A stretch of 64,000 nucleotides of DNA from Tabrizicola_A aquatica (lineage in GTDB: Bacteria; Pseudomonadota; Alphaproteobacteria; Rhodobacterales; Rhodobacteraceae), in the NCBI GenBank assembly GCA_965194375.1, contig CBDAEL010000001.1. The stretch is one strand, 5' to 3'. Made by a program: the position numbers and the translations under genes. Below the pieces are notes generated by a model. It was not told where the DNA came from, did not search any database, and saw nothing but the letters and a program-made list of their open reading frames with translations. Of this stretch, positions 48,882 to 57,790 are shown in pieces (position 1 is the stretch's first letter; every line of letters starts with the position of its first letter).

Positions 48882-50660
48882 ATGATCGGACTTGACCTGA
48901 GCCAAGGCGCGCAAGCGGTGATCGCGCTGTTGATCCTGTGCGGCATGTTCGTGATGTTCCTGCGCGAAACCTATGCGGTTGAGGTGGTGGCGATTGGTGG
49001 TGCCACGCTGATGCTGATCCTTGGCATTTTGCCGATGGAGAGTGTCGGCTCGGTTCTGTCGAACAACGCGCCTTGGACGATTGCGGCGATGTTCATCATC
49101 GTGGGTGCCTTGGTGCGGACGGGGGTTTTGGAAACCGTCGGCCAACTGGCCGCCCGCAAGGCCGAGGCGCATCCTGCCTTGACCTTGGTGACCTTGGGCC
49201 TTGGGGTCACGCTGGCCTCGGCCTTTGTCAACAACACCCCCTTGGTGGTGGTGATGCTGCCGATTTTCATGCAGCTGGCCAAACAGCTGCAGATGTCGCC
49301 GTCCAAGCTGCTGATCCCCTTGTCTTACATGACCATTCTGGGTGGCACGGTGACGATGATCGGCACTTCGACCAATCTTGTGGTGGATGGCGTGGCACGC
49401 GCCCAAGGGCTGGAGCCGTTCGGGATCTTTGAGCTGACGCCCGTGGGCCTGATCGTGGCGGCGGCGGGGCTGGCTTATCTGGCGTTTTTCGCCAAACGCT
49501 TGTTGCCGGATCGTGACTCGATGTCGGCGCTGTTGTCGGACCGTAAGGGGATGAAGTTCTTTACCGAAGTGGCCATTCCCGAAGGGTCGGCCTTTATCGG
49601 CAAGAACCCGGGTGAGGTTGACCTCTTTTCGCGCGGGGGGGCGCGGGTGATTGACGTGCTGCGCGGGGATCTTTCGTTGCGCCGCGACATGGCGGGGGTG
49701 GTGCTGGTCGAGGGTGATCGTGTGGTGCTGCGCACGCCGATGGCCGAGCTTTTGGGGCTGAAGGACCACAAACAGTTGCGGCAGGTGGATGAGCTGTCGT
49801 CGGTGCAGACCGCCACGGTGGAGGTCTTGATCACTCCGGGCTGTCTGATGGTGGGGCGCAGTCTTGGCCAGATGCGCTTGCGGCGGCGCTATGGGGTTTA
49901 TCCTTTGGCGGTGCATCGGCGGAATCAGAACATCGGGCGGCAGTTGGATGATCTGGTGGTGCAGGTGGGTGATACCTTGCTGTTGGAGGGCGCGCCGTCC
50001 GATATTCAGCGGTTGGCGGCGGATATGGATATGGTCGATGTCTCGCATCCCTCTGAGCGCCCCTATCGGCGCAAGCATGCGCCCATTGTGGTGGTGGTGC
50101 TGGTGGCGGTGGTGATCGGGGCGGCGCTGAACATTGCGCCGATCCAATATCTGGCCTTTGTCGGCGTGGGGATCGTGCTCTTGACCCGGGCGATTGACGG
50201 CGATGAGGCGCTGGCCTCGGTCGATGGGCGGCTGATGGCGCTGATCTTCGGGATGCTAGGGGTTGGGGCCGGGTTGGAGCATTCCGGCGCGGTGGAGCGG
50301 GTCGTGGAGTTTGTCGCGCCCTTTATGCAAGGCATGGCGCCGTGGCTCTTGGTGCTGTCCGTCTATGCGCTGACTTCGTTTCTGACCGAGGTGGTGTCGA
50401 ACAACGCGGTCGCGGTCATCGTGACGCCGATTGTCATTCAGCTGGCCCATACGCTGGGCGTCGATCCGCGCCCCTTGGTCATTGTGGTGATGATCGGCGC
50501 CTCGGCCAGCTTTGCCACGCCGATTGGCTATCAGACCAACACGCTGGTTTACGGCCCCGGCGGCTATACCTTTATGGACTTCATCCGTTTTGGTGTGCCG
50601 ATCAACGTGATCTCGGCGGTGGTCGTGACCATTGCGGTGCCGCTCTTGTATGACCTTTAG
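48882..50660 (+). CDS. SLC13/DASS-type transporter with RCK-C domains
   Basis: A 592-residue inner-membrane transporter. Two sets of transmembrane helices flank a cytosolic middle (about 205-390) that contains two RCK-C (TrkA-C) domains, for example FIGKNPGEVDLFSRGGARVIDVLR and LMVGRSLGQMRLRRRYGVYPLAVHR. The SNNAP / SAFVNNTPLVVVMLPIF and SNNAVAVIVTPI helix-hairpins are typical of the SLC13/CitM group; the solute may be sulfate, a carboxylate or another anion. ATG 48882 has GGAGG five bases upstream; a frame from 48858 is longer but lacks it. The 77-base gap upstream is AT-rich and likely holds the promoter. Confidence 0.9.
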   Translation: MIGLDLSQGAQAVIALLILCGMFVMFLRETYAVEVVAIGGATLMLILGILPMESVGSVLSNNAPWTIAAMFIIVGALVRTGVLETVGQLAARKAEAHPALTLVTLGLGVTLASAFVNNTPLVVVMLPIFMQLAKQLQMSPSKLLIPLSYMTILGGTVTMIGTSTNLVVDGVARAQGLEPFGIFELTPVGLIVAAAGLAYLAFFAKRLLPDRDSMSALLSDRKGMKFFTEVAIPEGSAFIGKNPGEVDLFSRGGARVIDVLRGDLSLRRDMAGVVLVEGDRVVLRTPMAELLGLKDHKQLRQVDELSSVQTATVEVLITPGCLMVGRSLGQMRLRRRYGVYPLAVHRRNQNIGRQLDDLVVQVGDTLLLEGAPSDIQRLAADMDMVDVSHPSERPYRRKHAPIVVVVLVAVVIGAALNIAPIQYLAFVGVGIVLLTRAIDGDEALASVDGRLMALIFGMLGVGAGLEHSGAVERVVEFVAPFMQGMAPWLLVLSVYALTSFLTEVVSNNAVAVIVTPIVIQLAHTLGVDPRPLVIVVMIGASASFATPIGYQTNTLVYGPGGYTFMDFIRFGVPINVISAVVVTIAVPLLYDL

Positions 50661-50733
50661 GGTGCGGGGGTTGCCGCCGGGGGGGCGGCTGGTGTAGACG
50701 ACCCCATCACCGAGATTACCGGAGTTTGAGGTC

Positions 50734-51477
50734 ATGGCTGGCCATTCCAAATGGGCGAACATTCAGCATCGTAAAGGCAAGCAGGACAAGCTGCGCTCGA
50801 AGATGTTTTCCAAGCTGTCGAAGGAAATCACCGTCGCGGCGAAGATGGGCGATCCTGACCCCGACAAGAACCCGCGTCTGCGTCTGGCCGTGAAGGCCGC
50901 CAAGGCGGTGTCTATGCCGAAAGACGTGATCGACCGCGCGATCAAGAAGTCATCGGGTGGCGATGCGGCGGATTACACCGAGATCCGTTATGAAGGGTAC
51001 GGGGTGAACGGGATTGCGATCATCGTAGAGGCGATGACGGATAACCTGAACCGCACCGCGTCGAACGTACGCAGCTATTTTTCGAAGTGCGGCGGCAATC
51101 TGGGGCAGACCGGGTCGGTTTCCCACGGCTTTGACCGGGTGGGCGAGATCTCCTATCCCGCCAGCGCCGGATCGGCCGATGATGTCATGATGGCCGCGCT
51201 GGATGCGGGGGCGGATGACGTGGAATCCGATGAGGAGGGCCACTGGATTTACTGTCAGGTGGAAAGCCTATCGGAAGTCTCTGACGCTTTGGAAAAGGCG
51301 CTGGGGGAATCTGAAGAATCCAAGATCATCTTCAAGCCGCAGACCCGCACCGATGTGGATCTGGACACGGCGCAAAAGCTGATGCGGTTGATCGACATGC
51401 TGGAAGAGGATGACGACGTGCAGTCGGTCACCCATAACTTCGATATGTCTGATGAGGTTGCGGCCCAACTGGGCTGA
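50734..51477 (+). CDS. yebC: YebC/PmpR family DNA-binding / translation factor
   Basis: A 247-residue protein with the invariant N-terminus MAGHSKWANIQHRKGKQDKLRSK and three-domain YebC fold (SYFSKCGGNLGQTGSVSHGFDR in domain II). YebC proteins act as transcription regulators (PmpR) and, in recent work, relieve ribosome stalling on proline stretches. It is often next to ruvC; here it is 26 kb away. GGAG precedes the ATG. Ended by a strong terminator. Confidence 0.95.
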   Translation: MAGHSKWANIQHRKGKQDKLRSKMFSKLSKEITVAAKMGDPDPDKNPRLRLAVKAAKAVSMPKDVIDRAIKKSSGGDAADYTEIRYEGYGVNGIAIIVEAMTDNLNRTASNVRSYFSKCGGNLGQTGSVSHGFDRVGEISYPASAGSADDVMMAALDAGADDVESDEEGHWIYCQVESLSEVSDALEKALGESEESKIIFKPQTRTDVDLDTAQKLMRLIDMLEEDDDVQSVTHNFDMSDEVAAQLG

Positions 51478-51500
51478 ACCTGCTTCGATAAGGTTGAACA

Positions 51501-51527
51501 GGCGCGCCCCACCCGGCGCGCCTTTTT
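51501..51527 (+). terminator. Rho-independent terminator after yebC
   Basis: GGCGCGCC (51501-51508) pairs with GGCGCGCC (51515-51522) around CCACCC, followed by TTTTT. Confidence 0.9.
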
Positions 51528-51541
51528 CATGTCTGCCGCCT

Positions 51542-51565
51542 CCCCTCCCCCTTTGTGGGGAGGGG
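51542..51565. repeat. GC-rich perfect hairpin after the MFS gene
   Basis: CCCCTCCCC (51542-51550) pairs perfectly with GGGGAGGGG (51557-51565), loop CTTTGT, with more G-rich sequence after it. This type of C/G-tract hairpin recurs in intergenic regions of many alphaproteobacteria. It is about 20 bases past the MFS stop on the minus strand and may end or stabilise that transcript. Confidence 0.55.
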
Positions 51566-51583
51566 CTGGGGGTGGGGGGTGCG

Positions 51584-52765
51584 TCAGGACTGCCGGTTCG
51601 GCAAGATCCACAGCCCCAAGGCCATGGCCGCCGCCGCCATTGACAGGCCGGCGGCATAGATCAGGCCCGGCCCGCCGACGCCGAGAAGAGCGGCACCAAC
51701 AGACGGGGCGGCGGCGGAGGCGAGGATGGGCGACACCGCCACCGCGCCGGAAATGGTGCCAAAGCCGCGACGGCCCAGATGGTCGGCCACCAGCATGGGC
51801 CGCAGGTTGGACAAAAGCCCCGCACCTGCGCCTTGCAGCATGGCAAAGACGAAGATCAGTGCGGGAAGCCAGCCCGCCACCCACAGGATCACGCCTGCGA
51901 CGAGGACAGAGGCCAGCGACCAGAGGCTCGCGCGCGCGTTGGATAGCCGCGAGGCAAAGATCAACAGGACCGCGCGTCCGGCCACTTGGGAGGGACCGAT
52001 GCAGGCCGCTGCAATCGTGGCCATGGCGACGCTGGCGCCGCGGTCTTGGAACAGCATCAGGATAAAGGTCAGAAGAATCCCGTGGTTCAGCCAGACCAGC
52101 GCGAAGATGGCTGAAATGCCCCAAAAGGCCGGGCGGCGCAGCGCATCGTGCAGCGCTCCGGGTTCGGGCGGGCTGCGGCGCGGGGCCTCGGCGCGCTCCA
52201 TGCGGCGCAGGGTGCGCACGGCCCAGGCGTTGACGGGAACCGCGCCCAGAAGGATCAGAAGGCCAAAGCCGATCAGCGCGCCTTGGGCCCCGAAATTGTG
52301 CGCCATCAGCGCGCCTAAGGGAAAGGTGACCGTGCCGGAAAAGCCCGCGACCAAGGTTACGCGGGTGATGGCAAGGCGGGCATCGTCGCCCAGGCGGCGT
52401 GTCAGGAAGGCAAAGCAGGTTTCATAGAGGCAGGTGGCCTGCACTGCGCCGAGAAGCGCCCAGATCAGCAGCCACCAGACAAGGCTTGGTGCCCAGCCAA
52501 GGGCCGCCACGCCAAGGGCGGCAAGGATCGGGGTATAGGTCAGCATCTCGCCGCCCCAGCCCCTGTCAACCCAGCGCCCGGTAAAGGGGGTGAGGGCGGC
52601 CATCACCAGAAAGCCCAAGGTCGGCCCGGCGGCGAGTTCGGCGGCGGTCCAGCCGGTCTCGGCCAGAAGATCGGGCAGGATGGCCGGGAAGGCGTAATAG
52701 ACCCCGGCATAGGTAAGCGTCTGGCCGACGGCCAGCGCCCAGACCGGGGCGTTGGCGCGGCTCAC
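51584..52765 (-). CDS. MFS transporter
   Basis: A 393-residue major facilitator with about 12 transmembrane helices. The loop after helix 2 contains FTGRWVDRG, a variant of the MFS motif A, and helix 5 has VTLVAGFSGTVTFPLG. The substrate is unknown; related proteins are annotated only as MFS. Its start overlaps the stop of the M32 carboxypeptidase gene (ATGA at 52762-52765), so it is the last gene of a ctaA-carboxypeptidase-MFS chain. Confidence 0.88.
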   Translation of the reverse strand: MSRANAPVWALAVGQTLTYAGVYYAFPAILPDLLAETGWTAAELAAGPTLGFLVMAALTPFTGRWVDRGWGGEMLTYTPILAALGVAALGWAPSLVWWLLIWALLGAVQATCLYETCFAFLTRRLGDDARLAITRVTLVAGFSGTVTFPLGALMAHNFGAQGALIGFGLLILLGAVPVNAWAVRTLRRMERAEAPRRSPPEPGALHDALRRPAFWGISAIFALVWLNHGILLTFILMLFQDRGASVAMATIAAACIGPSQVAGRAVLLIFASRLSNARASLWSLASVLVAGVILWVAGWLPALIFVFAMLQGAGAGLLSNLRPMLVADHLGRRGFGTISGAVAVSPILASAAAPSVGAALLGVGGPGLIYAAGLSMAAAAMALGLWILPNRQS

Positions 52766-54240
52766 AGCCCGTAGAGGCCAGCGAATTTGGCCTCCAGATA
52801 GTCGAGAAGCGGGCCTTCGTGGGGATCAAAGCCGCAGGCATGGGCGATGGTGTCGCGGGGCGTGCGCAGCCCCCCGTGGCGTTGCAGGGTCTCGCGCAGC
52901 CAACCGGTCGCGGCAGAGGTGTCGCCCTTGGCCAGTTGGTCGTCAAGATCCGGCACGGCCTTGCGCAGCGCCTGATTGAGGCAGCCGGCATAGACATTGC
53001 CCAAGGTATAGGTCGGGAAATAGCCAAAGAGCCCGCAAGACCAATGCACATCCTGCAGCATGCCATGGGCCGGGCGGTCGACGGCGACGCCGAAATCGGC
53101 CTTGAAACGGTCATTCCAGGCGGCCTCAAGGTCTTTGACCGCAAGGTCACCCCGGATCAGCGCGCGTTCGAGATCAAAGCGCATCATGATGTGCAGGTTG
53201 TAATGCACCTCATCGGCCTCGGTGCGGATAAAGCCGGGCTGCACGCGGTTGACGGCGGCGTAGAAGGCTTCGGCGTTGGGCATGTCAAAGGCGCCAAAGC
53301 GGTCGTGCATCTGGGCGAACATCCAGCCGGTGAATGCGCGGCTGCGGCCAATCTGGTTTTCATAAATCCGGCTTTGGCTTTCGTGGACACCCATCGAGCA
53401 GCCGTGGCCGATCGGGGTCATGGCGTAATCAGGGTCGATGGCCAGCTCATAGCTGGAATGGCCGACCTCGTGGATGGTGGAGTAAAAGCAGTTGAAGGGG
53501 TCAGTTTCCACCACGCGGGTGGTGATCCGGCTGTCGCTGCCACCGCCCGAGGAGAAGGGATGCACCGCAAGGTCGATGCGGCCGCGCGACCAATCATAGC
53601 CAAAGGCGGTGGCCAGATCACGGGACATGCGGAGTTGGCTGTCGGTGGAGAAATGGCCGACGAGCGGGGCCGGGGCCGGGTGGGCCAGCACAGCCTCACG
53701 CAGGGCCACGAGACGCGGGCGCATCCGGTCAAACATCGCGCCCAAGCTTTCGGCGGTGGCGCCGGGTTCATAGTCATCGATCAACGCGTCATAAAGATCG
53801 CCGCCCGTGGCCAGCGCGGCGGCCTCTTCGCGCTTCAAGGCCAGCACTTCGGAGAGGGTGGGCAGGAAGGCCGACACGTCATCGCGCGCGCGGGCCTCGG
53901 CCCAGATGCCTTGGGCGACGGATGTCAGCCGCGCCAGTGCCTCGGCCAGATCGGCGGGAACCTTGGTGGTGCGGTCATAGCTGCGGCGGATCAGGCGCAG
54001 TTGCGCGGCCCCGGCTGGGTCGGGGGCCTCAGCCGCCTCCAGCCAGTTGGCGATGCGCGGATCGGTGCGCCGCGCGTGGAGGACCCCCTCCATCGCCGCC
54101 ATTTCCTCGCCGCGCTGATCGGCAGCGCCGCGCGGCATCATGGTTTCCTGATCCCAGCCCAGCCGTTCGGCCACTAAGGACAGCGCCTCGGTCTGGCGCT
54201 GGAAGGCCATGAGATCGGCGAAGGCGGTGGTGTTGGTCAT
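52762..54240 (-). CDS. M32-family metallocarboxypeptidase
   Basis: A 492-residue cytosolic zinc carboxypeptidase. The zinc motif is TIHEVGHSSYE (HExxH), the third ligand lies in VHESQSRIYENQIGRS, and DPFNCFYSTIHEVGH / DVHWSCGLFGYFPTYTLGN are the family signatures. Start ATG 54240 overlaps the end of ctaA by ATGA; a longer upstream frame is not needed. It cleaves C-terminal residues from peptides. Confidence 0.93.
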   Translation of the reverse strand: MTNTTAFADLMAFQRQTEALSLVAERLGWDQETMMPRGAADQRGEEMAAMEGVLHARRTDPRIANWLEAAEAPDPAGAAQLRLIRRSYDRTTKVPADLAEALARLTSVAQGIWAEARARDDVSAFLPTLSEVLALKREEAAALATGGDLYDALIDDYEPGATAESLGAMFDRMRPRLVALREAVLAHPAPAPLVGHFSTDSQLRMSRDLATAFGYDWSRGRIDLAVHPFSSGGGSDSRITTRVVETDPFNCFYSTIHEVGHSSYELAIDPDYAMTPIGHGCSMGVHESQSRIYENQIGRSRAFTGWMFAQMHDRFGAFDMPNAEAFYAAVNRVQPGFIRTEADEVHYNLHIMMRFDLERALIRGDLAVKDLEAAWNDRFKADFGVAVDRPAHGMLQDVHWSCGLFGYFPTYTLGNVYAGCLNQALRKAVPDLDDQLAKGDTSAATGWLRETLQRHGGLRTPRDTIAHACGFDPHEGPLLDYLEAKFAGLYGL

Positions 54241-55385
54241 GCTGTGCCCTTTGCGATGGACCCTGCGACCGGATAAACCGACAGGTGCCGCGCCCGGATG
54301 ATGAGAACCCACAAGATCACCGCGCCAATCTGGTGGGTGATGGCGATGTGCATATGCGCTGCCGTCAGGACGGTGATGATGCCAAGGACCATCTGCGCCA
54401 CCAACATGGCCATGACGGCATGAAAGGCCCCGCGTGTGGCGGCATGGGCCGAGTGCCGCCCGCGCAGCCAGACGACGATGCCGAAGGCAAAGAGAAGATA
54501 GCCCGCCATCCGGTGCATGAACTGCACCAGCCCCGGGTTTTCAAAGAAGGCATGCCAGACCCCGCCACCGCCCGGCACATAGAAGGCGTCCGCCGGGAAG
54601 AACTGGCCGTTCATGTCGGGCCAAGTGGGAAAGCCGCGCCCGGCGTCAATGCCCGCGACCAAGGCCCCCAGCAGGATTTGCAGGAAGGCGAAATGCATGA
54701 GCCCGGTGGACAGGCCCACCAGCTTGCGCTCTGAATTGCGCCGCGCCTGTATCAGGTTGGTCTCGGATCGGCCCAAGAGGAACACATACCACGCGATCAG
54801 GCCAAGGATGACAAAGGCCAGCCCCAGATGGGTGGCCAGCCGGTAGGACTTCACATCCACCTGCTCGCCCACCAGCCCCGATGACACCATCCACCAGCCG
54901 ATGGCCCCTTGCAGCCCCCCGAGCGCACCAAGGCCCAACAGCCGCCCCGTCCAGCCCGGTGGAATGGCGCGGGCGACGAGGAAGCCGACAAAGCCCACCG
55001 CCCAAACCAGCCCCACCACGCGGCCCAACTGCCGATGCGCCCATTCCCACCAGAAGATGACCTTGAAGGCCTCCATCGACATCTGGCTGTTTTGCAGCTG
55101 GTATTCCGGGGTGGCCTTGTATTTGTCGAACTCGGTGACCCAATCGGCCTCAGAGAGCGGCGGGATGGCGCCGGTGACGGGCTTCCATTCGGTGATCGAC
55201 AGGCCAGAGTCGGTCAGCCGGGTCAGGCCGCCCACGGCGATCATCATGGCGACCAAGAGGAACAGCGTCACGAGCCATGCCCGGATGCCGCGCCGCGCGC
55301 CCTTGTTGCCTTCGATCAGCCCACCCTGCGGGGCCGCCTGTGCGGTTGCCCCAACCTCTTCAAACAGCTTGCGCTTTTCGGCCAT
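54237..55385 (-). CDS. ctaA: Haem A synthase, type 2 (CtaA/Cox15)
   Basis: A 382-residue inner-membrane enzyme that oxidises haem O to haem A for aa3-type cytochrome oxidase. Eight hydrophobic segments; conserved histidines are in WWEWAHRQLGR, RLATHLGLAF, FMHRMAGYLL and ITHQIGAVIL. The N-terminal LTRLTDSGLSITEWKPVTGAIPP is the family signature of the eukaryotic/alphaproteobacterial (type 2) form. A GTG five codons upstream is an alternative start. First gene of the ctaA-carboxypeptidase-MFS chain. Confidence 0.94.
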   Translation of the reverse strand: MAEKRKLFEEVGATAQAAPQGGLIEGNKGARRGIRAWLVTLFLLVAMMIAVGGLTRLTDSGLSITEWKPVTGAIPPLSEADWVTEFDKYKATPEYQLQNSQMSMEAFKVIFWWEWAHRQLGRVVGLVWAVGFVGFLVARAIPPGWTGRLLGLGALGGLQGAIGWWMVSSGLVGEQVDVKSYRLATHLGLAFVILGLIAWYVFLLGRSETNLIQARRNSERKLVGLSTGLMHFAFLQILLGALVAGIDAGRGFPTWPDMNGQFFPADAFYVPGGGGVWHAFFENPGLVQFMHRMAGYLLFAFGIVVWLRGRHSAHAATRGAFHAVMAMLVAQMVLGIITVLTAAHMHIAITHQIGAVILWVLIIRARHLSVYPVAGSIAKGTA

Positions 55386-55509
55386 GCCCGTCCCCTTCAC
55401 GTCTTGGGCAGAGTCTAGGCCCGCCGCGAGGGGCCTTCAAGGGCTGGTGCCGCGAAACCACAGATTGCCCTGCGTCATTCCGCCCCGGATCGGGCAAGGG
55501 CGTGCGCGA

Positions 55510-56763
55510 TCAGCGGAAACGGCGCAACAGATCCAACGACGGCTCGCCGGTCACGGGCAGGCCAGAGGCCTGCTGATAGGCCGAGATGGCCGCCTTGGTC
55601 TTGGTGCCGATCACCCCGTCGGTGCCGCCGGTGTCATAGCCCGCATCGGTCAGCGCGTGTTGCAGCGCTTGGCGGTCGGCCATGGTCATGCCGGTTTGGT
55701 CCGGGCCCCAATCGGCCTGCACAGCCGGACGGCCCAATAGCCTGTCGGACAGGTGGCCGACGCCGATCGCATAGCTTTCGGCATTGTTATAACGCAGGAT
55801 GACGTTAAAATTCTGGGTCTGAAGGAAAGCTGGGCCGCCGACGCCCTTCGGCGCGATGATCGACCCGCCCTCGGGCACCGCGCCGCCGGTGGCCGAGGTG
55901 ACGCCAAGGGCGGCCCATTCGCCCGCTGACTTGCCCTTGCCGCGCCCCAGAAGGGCTGGGTTAAAGTCTGATGGCAGCCACACTTCACCGCCCCAAGGCA
56001 GGCCGCGCTGCCAGCCGGAATTCTTAAGATAGGCGGCGGTAGAGGCGAGGGAATCGGTTGGATCCTCGCTCCATATGTCGCGCTTGCCATCGCCGGTGAA
56101 ATCAACGGCATAGGCCAGATAGGAGGTCGGGATAAACTGGGTGTGGCCCATCGCCCCGGCCCAAGACCCGGTCATCCCGCGCGCCGAGACATCGCCATTG
56201 GCGATGATCTTCAGGGCCGCAATCAACTGGCTTTCAAAGAACGCGCCGCGCCGCCCGTCATAGGCCAGCGTGGCCAGCGCCGACACCACGGGCACATTGC
56301 CGCGCCTTGTGCCGTAAAAGCTTTCCAGCCCCCAGACGGCGGTCACCACATGGGCCTCGACCCCATAGCGCGCCTCGATCCGCGACAGGACGGCCCCATA
56401 TTGGCGCAGCTTGTCTTGGCCCATGGTCACGCGTTCGGGCTTGGCGGCGATGGCGAGGTAATCTTCCAGTGTGCGGGTGAACTCTGTCTGGTTGCGGTCA
56501 CGCTCCACCACATCGGGCAGAAAGCCGGCCGATCCCATCGCGTCACTGATCACCCCGGCCGGGATGCCGCGCGCTGCGGCGCGGGCGCGAAACCCCGCGA
56601 CCCAAGCGTCAAACCCAGCATTGGGCACCGGGCGCATCACGGTTTCGGCCTGTGCGGCCCCAACCGGCCCGCGCCCGCCCCCACCAACGCAAGCCGACAG
56701 CCCCGCCGCGATCAACCCCATCACCGTTACCCGCCGCGTCACTACCCGCATCACTCGCCCCAT
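55510..56763 (-). CDS. Lytic murein transglycosylase, MltB-type (SLT_2 with peptidoglycan-binding domain)
   Basis: A 417-residue lipoprotein. After a basic N-terminus, VTVMGLIAAGLSAC is a lipobox. The catalytic SLT_2 domain (about 45-340) has the glutamate in VWGLESFYGTRRGN, and MGHTQFIPTSYLAYAVDFTGDGKRDIW is the family signature. The C-terminal peptidoglycan-binding domain (about 350-410) has DRQALQHALTDAGYDTGGTDGVIGTKTKAAISAYQ. It cuts glycan strands in the periplasm. The gap upstream holds a half copy of the palindromic repeat. Confidence 0.92.
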   Translation of the reverse strand: MGRVMRVVTRRVTVMGLIAAGLSACVGGGGRGPVGAAQAETVMRPVPNAGFDAWVAGFRARAAARGIPAGVISDAMGSAGFLPDVVERDRNQTEFTRTLEDYLAIAAKPERVTMGQDKLRQYGAVLSRIEARYGVEAHVVTAVWGLESFYGTRRGNVPVVSALATLAYDGRRGAFFESQLIAALKIIANGDVSARGMTGSWAGAMGHTQFIPTSYLAYAVDFTGDGKRDIWSEDPTDSLASTAAYLKNSGWQRGLPWGGEVWLPSDFNPALLGRGKGKSAGEWAALGVTSATGGAVPEGGSIIAPKGVGGPAFLQTQNFNVILRYNNAESYAIGVGHLSDRLLGRPAVQADWGPDQTGMTMADRQALQHALTDAGYDTGGTDGVIGTKTKAAISAYQQASGLPVTGEPSLDLLRRFR

Positions 56764-56820
56764 ACCCGTGGTCCTTCGTCTGACCCTATCGCAGAACCCA
56801 AACAGTTTGAATCGAATTTG

Positions 56821-56843
56821 GTTTCATCTTGGCCCAAATACTC
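56821..56843. repeat. Half copy of the palindromic intergenic repeat
   Basis: TTTCATCTTGG then CCCAAATACTC (56822-56843) matches one arm of the palindrome at 17992-18043 base for base over at least 20 positions. It lies between the transglycosylase gene and trmJ. Confidence 0.7.
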
Positions 56844-56891
56844 AAATCCGCCGATAGGGCCGGGCGCGCGGGTGCAAGCTGGGTTGTGCGC

Positions 56892-57665
56892 TTAATCGCC
56901 TTGCTGGCGCAGTTTATAGGCGATCTGGCGCAGCATGCCGTGAAAGGTTTGCACCTCGGCCCGCGTCAGGTTCAGCCGCGCCCACATGTTGCGCAGGTTG
57001 AGCCGCATGCCGGCGGACTTGGTGGGGGGAAAGAAAAAGCCCGCCGCGTCCAGCCGCTCTTCGAAATGATCGCCGAGCTTTTCCACCTCTTCGCGGTTGG
57101 CAAACTCGGTGCGGGCCAGCATCATGATTTCGGGTGGCACGTCGATCTGTTGGCGGCCCCATTCATAGGCGACCAACAGCGCGCATTGGCCAAGGTTGAG
57201 ACTGGAGAAATCGGGGTTTGTCGGCACGGTGACGATGACATTGGCCAGCGCCACATCGTCGTTTTCCAGCCCTGTCCGTTCGGGGCCAAAGAGAATGCCC
57301 ACCTTCTTGCCCGCCGCCGCCATCTCGCGCACCATCTGCATCGCGCGTTCGGGCGTGACCACGGGTTTGACCATCTCACGCTTGAGCCCGGTCGTGGCAA
57401 AGACGAAATCGCAGTCCGCAATGGCACGCGGAACGTCAGGGAAAATCCCGGCCGCGTCCAGCACGCGGCCCGCGCCCGAGGCAAGGGCGTTTGCCTTCGG
57501 GTTGGGCCAGCCGTCGCGCGGCTCGACGATCCGCATCCGGTCTAGCCCGAAGTTCAGCATGGCCCGCGCGGTCGCCCCGATGTTCTCGCCCATTTGCGGG
57601 CGCACCAGAATGAAGGCGGGCTGGATCGGCGCCGGAATTGTCGTCTGGCTTTTGGCTTCGGTCAT
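56892..57665 (-). CDS. trmJ: tRNA (cytidine/uridine-2'-O-) methyltransferase TrmJ
   Basis: A 257-residue SpoU-class (SPOUT) RNA methyltransferase acting on the tRNA anticodon loop, position 32. The knot motifs are visible: PAFILVRPQMGENIGATARAM (motif 1, Asn and Arg), VGILFGPERTGLENDD (motif 2) and VIVTVPTNPDFSSLNLGQCALL (motif 3). The C-terminal helical part is LRNMWARLNLTRAEVQTFHGML. Start ATG 57665 (MTEAKSQTT); a longer frame begins at 57707. Confidence 0.93.
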   Translation of the reverse strand: MTEAKSQTTIPAPIQPAFILVRPQMGENIGATARAMLNFGLDRMRIVEPRDGWPNPKANALASGAGRVLDAAGIFPDVPRAIADCDFVFATTGLKREMVKPVVTPERAMQMVREMAAAGKKVGILFGPERTGLENDDVALANVIVTVPTNPDFSSLNLGQCALLVAYEWGRQQIDVPPEIMMLARTEFANREEVEKLGDHFEERLDAAGFFFPPTKSAGMRLNLRNMWARLNLTRAEVQTFHGMLRQIAYKLRQQGD

Positions 57666-57790
57666 GGGCGGCGCCTTTGTGCGGGATTTTCCCGCCAGAT
57701 ACGCCATCTGCCCCCCTCTTGGAAGGCCAGCCCCCGATAGCCAAGCCGAAAAAAGGCTGATAAGCCGGGCGGATGCCGAAGGAGCCTGAC

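Noticed and set aside
51538..51580. Direct-repeat array suggestive of CRISPR
   Set aside because: The C- and G-tracts form a single hairpin; there are no regular spacers, and no cas genes are present in the window.
57666..57790. TPP riboswitch upstream of the ThiE-like gene
   Set aside because: The 125-base gap has neither the CUGAGA nor the GGAUAAUGCC core of the thiamin element.
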